Below are positions 1 through 6,624 of a stretch of 42,395 nucleotides of DNA, piece after piece. This DNA comes from Actinomycetota bacterium (lineage in GTDB: Bacteria; Actinomycetota; Acidimicrobiia; Acidimicrobiales; MedAcidi-G1). Under the pieces are notes generated by a model. That model searched no databases. It was not told the DNA's origin and saw nothing but the letters and a program-made list of their open reading frames with translations. The stretch spans positions 1 to 42,395 of the forward strand of contig PBLL01000007.1 in the NCBI GenBank assembly GCA_002721755.1. The letters run 5' to 3'. The position numbers were made by a program, and so were the translations under genes. The number at the start of each line of letters is the position of its first letter. The stretch's first letter is position 1.

Positions 1-422
1 CACCTCCGATGATGGGTCCGATGATGGGTCCGATGATGGGTCCGATGATGGGTCCGATGATGGGTCCGATGATGGGTGAGGGTTTTATGCCGCCGATGAT
101 GCGTGAGAACTTAGACGGAATAGAAATTGAGATATTCGAAGAAATTGAACAGATTTTTGATTCAGTTATTGATTCACTTGGATCTATAACCGAATTAGAT
201 CCATCTAGTTTTCAATCTCCGGAAGAGGTGATTTCTCAATCAGAAGAGCTAACTGTAAGTCTTATCAAAGATTTGGTCAAAGAAATCTTTGATGAACGGT
301 TTGAAGAAGAGATTTCTGGATTGGTTAACCGTGTAGCTAGAGATGCACTAACTCAAATTATTGAAGGTTTAAATCAAGAAACCGTTGAGCAACCATTAGA
401 GGCAAGTACTGAAAGTAATTAA
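1..422 (+). CDS. Partial acidic protein with N-terminal MMGP tandem repeat
   Basis: This is the 3' part of a gene whose start lies before the window. The frame is open to the left edge, and two proline codons precede the first visible ATG at 9, so that ATG need not be the true start. The visible protein opens with five MMGP units plus a partial MMG (codons 9-77). A hinge follows with further Met/Pro residues, then about 100 residues of acidic, probably helical sequence rich in Glu, Ile and Leu. There is no catalytic motif, and I do not recognise a family. It ends 24 bases before nadE on the same strand, so the two may be cotranscribed. The Met/Gly/Pro stretch is probably disordered. Confidence 0.6.
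   Translation, partial: PPMMGPMMGPMMGPMMGPMMGPMMGEGFMPPMMRENLDGIEIEIFEEIEQIFDSVIDSLGSITELDPSSFQSPEEVISQSEELTVSLIKDLVKEIFDERFEEEISGLVNRVARDALTQIIEGLNQETVEQPLEASTESN
9..77 (+). repeat. 12-bp tandem repeat encoding MMGP
   Basis: Five exact copies of the 12-base unit ATGATGGGTCCG run from 9 to 68, followed by a 9-base partial copy to 77. The unit length is a multiple of three, so gain or loss of copies keeps the reading frame. The copies are identical at the nucleotide level, which suggests recent expansion or slippage. Confidence 0.9.
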
Positions 423-446
423 ATCTGCTTTCTGTACGCTGATTGT

Positions 447-2123
447 ATGAACACGATACGGCTAGCTCTTGCACAGATAAATCCAGTTGTAGGTGATCTA
501 GAAGGGAATGTTGAACTAATCGGCGATCTCATAGACAAAGTTGATCATTGCGACCTAGCAGTATTTGGTGAGATGTCATTAACAGGCTATCCACTTGAGG
601 ATTTAGTTCTAAAACCTGGGTTTATTGCGGATAATCAAAGTGCTCTAAAGACTCTCGCTTCTATGTCTGGCAACTGTGCATTAGTTATCGGGTTTGCTGA
701 TTCAGATGGCATAAACGTATACAACTCAATAGCGATTTGCCATCAGGGTGAGATCATAGGGAGTTATAGAAAACAAAATCTTCCAAACGTTGAGGTCTTT
801 GACGAGGTTAGAAACTTTTCTCCGGGATCAGATCCGTTGAATCTTTTCTCAATAGGGGGAACGAGTATTGGTTTCGTAATTTGTGAAGATTTGTGGGTCC
901 CAAATGGCCCAGTTGAGATGCTTGTTGAAGGAGGCGCCCAACTTATTGTTGCTACCAATGGTTCCCCATTCCACCAAGGAAAACAACAAGAAAGAGAGAT
1001 TCTTGTAAATGAAATCGCGCGAAAAAGTGAAATCCCGATCGCATATGTGAATTTAGTTGGAGGTCAAGATGAGCTTGTTTTTGACGGCGGTTCTTTTATA
1101 ACTGATTCATCAGGTGAAATAGTTTTAAGGTTGCCGAGTTTTTATGAGTCAGTGGCAGTGTCAGATATTTTTGTTGATCAAAGAAAAAAAGTCGAAAATT
1201 TTTTTCCGGTTATAGATGTTTCTCCCAACAGAGATCATGAAGGAGAACTTAAACCCTCAATTGCACCCGTCCTAGAAAATATAGAGGAACTTTATTTGGC
1301 CTTAGTTACTGCTACTCGAGACTACGTTTTGAAAAGTGGATTTAAAAATGTTTGTTTAGGCCTTTCTGGAGGCATTGACTCAGCTTTAGTAGCAGCTATT
1401 GCTTCTGATTCTTTGGGTTCGGAGAATGTAACTGCTGTGATGATGCCTTCACGTTATTCGAGTGACCATTCATTAATAGATGCCGAACAATTGGTTGAAA
1501 ACATTGGAATATCATCGATTAATTTTCCAATTAGTCAAATTCATTCAGTATTTTCAGAACAGTGGAAACGAAATCTTGACGATGAGATTACTGGAATCAC
1601 GGATGAGAATTTACAATCAAGGATTCGTGGAGTTTTATTGATGGCGTTTGCAAATCAACATGACTGGTTAGTTCTAACTACGGGAAATAAAAGCGAGGCT
1701 GCAGTGGGTTATTCGACTCTGTACGGGGATACAGCTGGCGCATATGCAGTTATTAAAGATGTTTACAAAACCAAAGTATACGAGTTAGCTCGTTGGAGAA
1801 ATGAAACTGGAGAGAGTGAAGTTATTCCGATTTCAATTATTAACAAACCTCCTTCGGCAGAATTGCGACCAGATCAACGTGATGATCAAAGCTTGCCTCC
1901 TTATGAGATTTTAGATCCACTTTTGGAGTCTTACATTGAAGGTGATCGAACAAGAGCCGAATTAATAGAAGATGGATTTGACGCTGAAATGGTCGATAAG
2001 ATTGTTCAACTGGTTGACCGATCCGAATATAAGAGACGACAGAATCCCCCTGGAGTCAGAGTTACACAAAAAGGCTTTGGCAGGGATCGTCGTCTACCGC
2101 TTATAAATCGCTACAGAGGTTAA
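447..2123 (+). CDS. nadE: Glutamine-dependent NAD+ synthetase
   Basis: The enzyme makes NAD+ from nicotinic acid adenine dinucleotide, using ATP and ammonia released from glutamine. It is the last step of NAD biosynthesis and is cytosolic. At 558 aa it has the usual two-domain bacterial form. The N-terminal nitrilase-type amidase shows the Glu-Lys-Cys triad: E42 in FGEMSLTGYP, K109 in YRKQNLPN and C146 in VICEDLW. The C-terminal synthetase carries the PP-loop SGGIDS at about 307-312. ATG 447 follows the preceding stop by 24 bases and gives a standard N-terminus (NTIRLALAQINPVVGDL). A gap of about 100 bases to the sigma gene suggests a separate transcript downstream. Confidence 0.96.
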   Translation: MNTIRLALAQINPVVGDLEGNVELIGDLIDKVDHCDLAVFGEMSLTGYPLEDLVLKPGFIADNQSALKTLASMSGNCALVIGFADSDGINVYNSIAICHQGEIIGSYRKQNLPNVEVFDEVRNFSPGSDPLNLFSIGGTSIGFVICEDLWVPNGPVEMLVEGGAQLIVATNGSPFHQGKQQEREILVNEIARKSEIPIAYVNLVGGQDELVFDGGSFITDSSGEIVLRLPSFYESVAVSDIFVDQRKKVENFFPVIDVSPNRDHEGELKPSIAPVLENIEELYLALVTATRDYVLKSGFKNVCLGLSGGIDSALVAAIASDSLGSENVTAVMMPSRYSSDHSLIDAEQLVENIGISSINFPISQIHSVFSEQWKRNLDDEITGITDENLQSRIRGVLLMAFANQHDWLVLTTGNKSEAAVGYSTLYGDTAGAYAVIKDVYKTKVYELARWRNETGESEVIPISIINKPPSAELRPDQRDDQSLPPYEILDPLLESYIEGDRTRAELIEDGFDAEMVDKIVQLVDRSEYKRRQNPPGVRVTQKGFGRDRRLPLINRYRG

Positions 2124-2230
2124 TTTTTTTCAATTTTTGCGTAACCATCTGATTTTTTTGTTTGTTGTTCGCCGGAGCATCGATAAGGTGACGCGCGACA
2201 AGCTTGCATTTATTTTTTGGGGGATTGGAC

Positions 2231-3169
2231 GTGGCCAAAGAAAGAGTCGATAGAGATGAGGAAGATTTAGTTCGACTTTATCTAACAGACATTGGTCAGT
2301 ATCCATTATTAACCAAAGAAGGCGAAGTAGAACTAGCTAAAAAAATTGAAGAAGGTGTTAAAGCTGAAGCTGAGAAAGAGGCTAATGGGTCAAAATTAAC
2401 TCCAGCCGAACTCAGAAAATTAAAGGTTACGATTCGACGTGGTTCGAAAGCAGAGCGAACTTTTGTGCAATCTAATTTGAGACTTGTTGTTTCTATAGCT
2501 AAAAAATATCAAGCTTCAGGTTTACCCCTTTTAGATTTGATCCAGGAGGGAAATCTCGGCTTAATGCATGCTGTGGAGAAATTTGATTGGCGCAAAGGTT
2601 TCAAATTCTCGACCTATGCGACTTGGTGGATAAGACAGGCAATAACAAGAGGTATCGCTAATACAGGGCGAACAATTCGTTTGCCTGTCCACGCAGGAGA
2701 CACACTTGCTCGTCTTCAAAAGGCTCGTTCACGTCTTGAAATAAAATTCGGTCGACAAGCAACTTTGGCAGAACTATCAGCTGAGGTTGAAATGCCAGAA
2801 GATAAAGTTACGGAAGCTCTTAGATTTGCTGCTGAACCACTCTCTCTAAGCGAACCATTACGTGAAGATGGGGATGCTGAATTGGGCGATGTAGTAGAAG
2901 ACCGCTCAGCTGAATCACCTTTTGAAACTGCTGCTACTGCACTTTTACCTGAGGAAATTTCTCGTCTTCTTTCTCCTTTGGATGAAAGAGAAAGAGAAAT
3001 TTTAAAGTTGCGCTTCGGCCTTGATCGAGGGGAACCACGGACCCTTGAAGAAGTCGGAGAACATTTTGATTTGACCAGGGAAAGAATTCGCCAAATTGAA
3101 GCTCGTGCTATGTCTAAATTACGGCATCCAAGTAGTGACACGGGCGCCCGAGACCTTTTGGCTGTTTGA
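2231..3169 (+). CDS. RNA polymerase sigma-70 family factor (group 1/2, RpoD/HrdB-like)
   Basis: This sigma factor directs RNA polymerase to promoters. I chose GTG 2231 because GGGGGA lies six bases upstream. A TTG at 2204 in the same frame would only add a non-conserved leader. The 312-aa product has region 1.2 ([15 protein letters not shown], 13-27), region 2 with [13 protein letters not shown] (81-93), [11 protein letters not shown] and [16 protein letters not shown] (about 126-141), region 3, and region 4 ending in the helix-turn-helix [20 protein letters not shown] (281-300). It lacks region 1.1 and has a short linker after 1.2. In region 2.3-2.4 it reads [15 protein letters not shown] instead of the primary-sigma ADQARTIRIPVHMVE. 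That favours a group 2 (non-essential housekeeping-like) sigma over the principal one, but this cannot be settled without the rest of the genome. Confidence 0.9.
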   Translation: MAKERVDRDEEDLVRLYLTDIGQYPLLTKEGEVELAKKIEEGVKAEAEKEANGSKLTPAELRKLKVTIRRGSKAERTFVQSNLRLVVSIAKKYQASGLPLLDLIQEGNLGLMHAVEKFDWRKGFKFSTYATWWIRQAITRGIANTGRTIRLPVHAGDTLARLQKARSRLEIKFGRQATLAELSAEVEMPEDKVTEALRFAAEPLSLSEPLREDGDAELGDVVEDRSAESPFETAATALLPEEISRLLSPLDEREREILKLRFGLDRGEPRTLEEVGEHFDLTRERIRQIEARAMSKLRHPSSDTGARDLLAV

Positions 3170-3177
3170 AAATAATT

Positions 3178-3273
3178 TGGCGGAGGTGGACGGGAATCGA
3201 ACCCGCCGGACGGGGATCGCCCGTCCCGCCCGCTTTGAAGGCGGGGGAGCCCACCAGGTACTCGGACACCTCC
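3178..3273 (-). tRNA. selC: tRNA-Sec (UCA anticodon), selenocysteine tRNA
   Basis: Read on the minus strand, this is a 96-base tRNA with encoded CCA (3178-3180) and discriminator G. The acceptor strand GGAGGTG pairs with CACCTCC. The anticodon stem CCCGC/GCGGG closes a 7-base loop CTTCAAA whose anticodon is TCA (3236-3238), which reads UGA. A long variable arm (GGACGGG pairing with CCCGTCC) and a T arm with loop TTCGATT follow. Length, long variable arm, extended D arm, G73 and UCA together identify selenocysteine tRNA, the adaptor for SelB-dependent UGA recoding. The eighth acceptor pair expected in bacterial tRNA-Sec looks like a T/C mismatch. A UGA suppressor derived from tRNA-Ser is the less likely alternative. 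It lies 8 bases after the sigma gene, in the opposite orientation. Confidence 0.92.
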
Positions 3274-3386
3274 ATAAATGACCGTATTCGGTGAGAGTCA
3301 AAATACTATCTATTGATCAAAAATAGTAAAAACAATTTGATTCTTTGCGTATGTAATTAACCTTCATACTCACGTATCATTCATTT

Positions 3387-3461
3387 ATGAAAAAGTTTTT
3401 AATACTTTTGGCACTAGGGGCACTTATTTCAGTGGCGATTCGTAAGGTTCGTTCTATTTGA
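3387..3461 (+). CDS. Possible 24-aa membrane peptide (DLW-39-like N-terminus)
   Basis: A short frame encodes MKKFLILLALGALISVAIRK followed by VRSI and a stop. It is one hydrophobic helix with a basic Lys-Lys start and a basic tail. The start resembles the small actinobacterial DLW-39 family proteins (MKK, hydrophobic stretch, RKV), but the peptide stops before the Asp-Leu-Trp segment that names that family. There is no clear ribosome binding site; a CATACT-like -10 lies close upstream, so translation could be leaderless. It ends 2 bases before the converging HAD gene. It could also be a chance frame. Confidence 0.4.
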   Translation: MKKFLILLALGALISVAIRKVRSI

Positions 3462-3463
3462 TA

Positions 3464-4243
3464 TCAATTGATTGAACGAAAACGTTTAAATGTCTTAACG
3501 ATTCCTGCACCTAAAAGAAAAGTTAGAATTGTGACAGCGATCCATTTACGGTTTAGAGGTACACGGTCTCCTAAAGCAATGGGTCTTACAAATTCTAAAA
3601 TCGGCCAGTTTTTCTCTTCTGCTTGTTTTTTAAGCTCTCGATCCGGATTTACAGCTACTGGGTTACCCACTAATTCCAACATTGGAATATCAGTTGAAGA
3701 ATCAGAGTATGCCCAAGAATTTTCAAGTGAGATATCTTTTCTTAAAGCCAAATCAATTATTGCTTCTGCTTTATGAGACCCTTCAGCATAAAATTCTACC
3801 TCCCCTGTATAGCGACCTTCAGAGTCAACAACAGGTGTGGTAGCTATAAAATCATCAATATCTAGATGTTCTGCTAAGGGTTCAACGATTTCTGTTGGGC
3901 TTGCTGAAACAAGTACCAGTAATCGACCTTCTTGTCTGTGTTCCTCGATTAGGTCAAGTGCATCATCGTAAACAATCGGTTCGATTACTTCAGTTAAATT
4001 ATCTCTCACAAGTCGTTTCATCGCCTGTTGGTTCATACCTGTTGCTAAACGAAGCGCTGTTTTTCTTGCCTTTTCAAGACTTTCTTCATCAGCTCCAAAA
4101 AATTTAAACAATAAATGACCCCATGCTGTTCGTAAAGCCATTGGAAAACTTAAATAGCCCGTTTTTCTCAAAGTAGGTGCGTAGGCAATTAATGAAGTCT
4201 TAGCAATAACTGTTTTATCTAAGTCAAAAAAAGCAGCTTCCAC
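3464..4243 (-). CDS. HAD-IB family phosphatase with C-terminal membrane helix
   Basis: This is a haloacid-dehalogenase superfamily hydrolase of the SerB-like IB subfamily, acting on phosphomonoesters. Motif I is FDLDKT (D7 nucleophile, D9), motif II is VSASP at 112-116, motif III is the lysine in SHKAE (K158), and motif IV is YSDSSTDIPML with D181 and D185. A helical cap occupies about 20-100. A hydrophobic segment at about 232-250, after the catalytic domain, ends in a basic tail (KTFKRFRSIN) and suggests a membrane-tethered enzyme. In actinobacteria such HAD-IB proteins are often linked to phospholipid or acyltransferase functions, but the substrate cannot be read here. Confidence 0.88.
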   Translation of the reverse strand: MEAAFFDLDKTVIAKTSLIAYAPTLRKTGYLSFPMALRTAWGHLLFKFFGADEESLEKARKTALRLATGMNQQAMKRLVRDNLTEVIEPIVYDDALDLIEEHRQEGRLLVLVSASPTEIVEPLAEHLDIDDFIATTPVVDSEGRYTGEVEFYAEGSHKAEAIIDLALRKDISLENSWAYSDSSTDIPMLELVGNPVAVNPDRELKKQAEEKNWPILEFVRPIALGDRVPLNRKWIAVTILTFLLGAGIVKTFKRFRSIN

Positions 4244-4344
4244 AAAATGATCTTAGATCCTTAAAAAGGAATTTTGAAGAGTGACACAAATAAAACGATT
4301 AATGGGCTCTAGCGTGTTATAAGGAAGAATTTTTTGGGAGAAAA

Positions 4345-4677
4345 ATGAATCTTGAAATTCATCGTTCTAAAACAGGAAAAAATGTTTTTCTTGATCTAAT
4401 TGGAGATTTAGATATGGGTGGTGCACCTATCCTTCGACAGTCAGTTGTGCAAGAGGTTTCAAAAGGAAACTTTTTTATAGTTCTTGATTTTTCGGGTATT
4501 AATTTTTTAGATTCCGCAGGCCTAGGTGCAATAATTGGAGGATTAAGGCGCGCACGTTCTCATGAGGGAGATTTAGTTTTAATCGGTCTTGATGATGAAT
4601 TACAAAAGATTTTCAAGCTTTGCGAATTAGATCAGATTTTCAAGATGAATCTCAGTCGTGAGATTCTTTCGGAGTAG
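4345..4677 (+). CDS. STAS-domain anti-sigma factor antagonist (SpoIIAA/RsbV-like)
   Basis: This is a 110-aa single STAS domain. The phosphorylatable serine is in DFSGINFLDSAGLGAI (S57), the normal site at which a partner kinase inactivates the antagonist. In partner switching the unphosphorylated form binds the anti-sigma kinase and frees the sigma factor. An RBS-like GGGAG precedes ATG 4345. The gene abuts the kinase gene that follows, which is the standard order for such pairs. Confidence 0.9.
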   Translation: MNLEIHRSKTGKNVFLDLIGDLDMGGAPILRQSVVQEVSKGNFFIVLDFSGINFLDSAGLGAIIGGLRRARSHEGDLVLIGLDDELQKIFKLCELDQIFKMNLSREILSE

Positions 4678-4689
4678 TTGGGATTTAAA

Positions 4690-5127
4690 GTGACTCAAGA
4701 AATCGAGTTAAACATTCCCGTTAGAGTTGATTATGTCCAACTAGTAAGAGCGGTGGTTGGTTCACTAGCAACGACAAACCAAGAACTGAGTGCGGCACGC
4801 ATTTCAGATTTACGCCTTGTTGTTTCAGAGGCTTTAACGAATGCGATTCGTGCGCAAGAAAAGAATTCTATTTCAGAACGACTTACTGTTTTATGTAAAT
4901 TAACTGATTCTGCAATTGAGGTGAAAGTCATAGATAAAGCAAAAGGGTTTGAAATTGATTTAGTGCCAGATTTACCACCTACAGAAAGTCCAGAAAGGTT
5001 GGAGCACGAAAGAGGTTTAGGTCTGTCAATAATGCGTGCGATGTCAGATGGGTTAGAAATTAAATCCGGGCCAGAAGGCACGTTGGTTCAGATGACTATT
5101 AATAGTCAGAGTGGTAATAATTCTTAA
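4690..5127 (+). CDS. Anti-sigma regulatory factor, serine kinase (RsbW/SpoIIAB-like)
   Basis: This is a GHKL-type ATPase domain of about 145 aa. It shows the N box LRLVVSEALTNAI (E47, N51), a G1-like VIDKAKGFEID (80-90) and the G2 box ERGLGLSIMRAM (107-118). Such proteins bind a sigma factor, or act as a switch kinase that phosphorylates a STAS antagonist. I prefer GTG 4690 (giving TQEIELNIPV), with GGGAT five bases upstream. A TTG at 4678, directly after the stop of the STAS gene, is the alternative. It forms one transcription unit with the STAS gene. The target sigma factor is not shown by the sequence; the sigma gene at 2231 is the nearest candidate. Confidence 0.88.
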   Translation: MTQEIELNIPVRVDYVQLVRAVVGSLATTNQELSAARISDLRLVVSEALTNAIRAQEKNSISERLTVLCKLTDSAIEVKVIDKAKGFEIDLVPDLPPTESPERLEHERGLGLSIMRAMSDGLEIKSGPEGTLVQMTINSQSGNNS

Positions 5128-5214
5128 TCGTAAAGACTGTAGTAAAATAGTTTCGTGTCAGAGTTTTCAAGATGAATTTGTGACATTAATTACCAAAGTT
5201 TTATTGGAAAAAGT

Positions 5215-6600
5215 ATGAAAAATGAGAAAATCATTTCCGAAAATACATGGCTCGGGAGTGACCGGCGTTTAGCTAAAACTATCGGACGCCCAGTTAGAAA
5301 ATTCTTAGGGATCGAGGCCTCAAGTGGCATCCTGTTGGTTTTTGCTGCACTCGTTGCTCTTGTTTGGGCGAACTCTCCCTGGTCAGATAGTTATCACGAA
5401 CTTTGGGGGACCGAGATCAATATTTCCTTAGGGGATTCGATTTCCCTAGAACATCATGATCACCCTCTCACATTAGGTCAGTTTGTGAATGACGTATTAA
5501 TGGTTCTTTTCTTTTTTGTCGTCGGACTTGAAATAAAGCGTGAATTGGTAACAGGGCACCTCAAAAAATTCCGTGATGCTTTATTACCAATTATCGCTGC
5601 AGTGGGAGGAATGGTTGTACCAGCATTTATCTTTTATTCATTTAACTCTTCTGGAGAAGCTTCCGATGGATGGGGTATCCCAATGGCAACAGATATTGCA
5701 TTTGCAATCGGTGTGGTTTCTCTTTTAGGTAACAGGGTTCCAGGTGCGATGAAGGTTTTCTTATTGACTGTTGCGATAGTTGACGACATAGGTGGAATAT
5801 TAGTAATAGCATTTTTTTACACCGAAGATCTTGCTGCTGAGTGGTTGTTAGTCGCTGTATTATCAGTTTTTGGGGTCATGATTCTTAAAAAACTGAATGT
5901 CAGATACACACCCGCGTATATCGCTTTGGGGGTTGTTCTCTGGTATTCGCTTTTTGAGTCCGGAGTTCATTCCACGATCGCAGGTGTCATAATGGGACTT
6001 TTAGCTCCAGCCACTGCTTTAATCAGTGACAAAAATGCTTTGTCTCAAGCAGTTCAACCAGCCATGCAGGAGCAGTCAGATTTCTCAGGATTAAGAAAAG
6101 CCACTTTTCATCTAAATGAGTCAGTACCGATTACAGAACGGTTCGAGAATCTACTTCATCCACTTACCGGTTTCTTAATAGTTCCTATTTTTGCCTTAGC
6201 AAATGCGGGTGTTGAAATAAGCTACGATTCTTTGTCAGACGCCGCATCCTCTGGTGTTACTAGAGGAGTTTTAATCGGTTTAGTTGTTGGAAAAATAGTT
6301 GGTGTTTCATTATTTACTTTTGCAGCAGTTAAATTTAGAGTTTCAAAGTTGCCTATAGGTTCAAATTTTCGTCATATTTTGGGTATTTCAGCTATCTCGG
6401 GTATTGGATTCACTGTTTCTATGTTTATTACTTCCCTTGCTTATGACAATGTTATTTTGCAAGATGAATCAAAGATAGGAATTCTTTTAGCTTCAGCATT
6501 AGCTGCAATTGTGGGATTATTCCTTTTGAAAAGTGTCAAAGTCGTCCAACATGAGGCTAGTTTTTTTGAGGAAAATAAAGAGGTTGATCAATCCAATTAA
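5215..6600 (+). CDS. nhaA: Na+/H+ antiporter NhaA
   Basis: This inner-membrane antiporter exchanges Na+ for protons for pH and sodium homeostasis. The 461-aa protein has about a dozen hydrophobic segments. It carries the family signatures NDVLMVLFFFVVGLEIKREL, ATDIAFAIGVVSLLG and LLTVAIVDDIGG. D190 and D191 in the last motif match the ion-binding aspartate pair of E. coli NhaA. A loop of about 30 extra residues (STYHELWGTEIN to HHDHPL region) follows the first helix, and the tail is longer than in E. coli. ATG 5215 is the first start of the frame. Sodium-linked transport fits a marine habitat. Confidence 0.95.
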   Translation: MKNEKIISENTWLGSDRRLAKTIGRPVRKFLGIEASSGILLVFAALVALVWANSPWSDSYHELWGTEINISLGDSISLEHHDHPLTLGQFVNDVLMVLFFFVVGLEIKRELVTGHLKKFRDALLPIIAAVGGMVVPAFIFYSFNSSGEASDGWGIPMATDIAFAIGVVSLLGNRVPGAMKVFLLTVAIVDDIGGILVIAFFYTEDLAAEWLLVAVLSVFGVMILKKLNVRYTPAYIALGVVLWYSLFESGVHSTIAGVIMGLLAPATALISDKNALSQAVQPAMQEQSDFSGLRKATFHLNESVPITERFENLLHPLTGFLIVPIFALANAGVEISYDSLSDAASSGVTRGVLIGLVVGKIVGVSLFTFAAVKFRVSKLPIGSNFRHILGISAISGIGFTVSMFITSLAYDNVILQDESKIGILLASALAAIVGLFLLKSVKVVQHEASFFEENKEVDQSN

Positions 6601-6624
6601 CTGGAATTACTTGACAACCGGTGT

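Noticed and set aside
9-77. Direct repeats at the left edge as a CRISPR or regulatory array
   Set aside because: The 12-base units are contiguous without spacers and encode MMGP in frame, so this is a coding tandem repeat.
2716-3141. 141-codon open frame antisense to the sigma gene
   Set aside because: The opposite strand encodes conserved sigma regions 3-4; the antisense product is Ser/Arg-rich low-complexity sequence with no RBS.
6610-6615. TTGACA as the -35 of a topA promoter
   Set aside because: No -10-like hexamer lies 16-18 bases downstream, and the position would put the start site inside the coding region.
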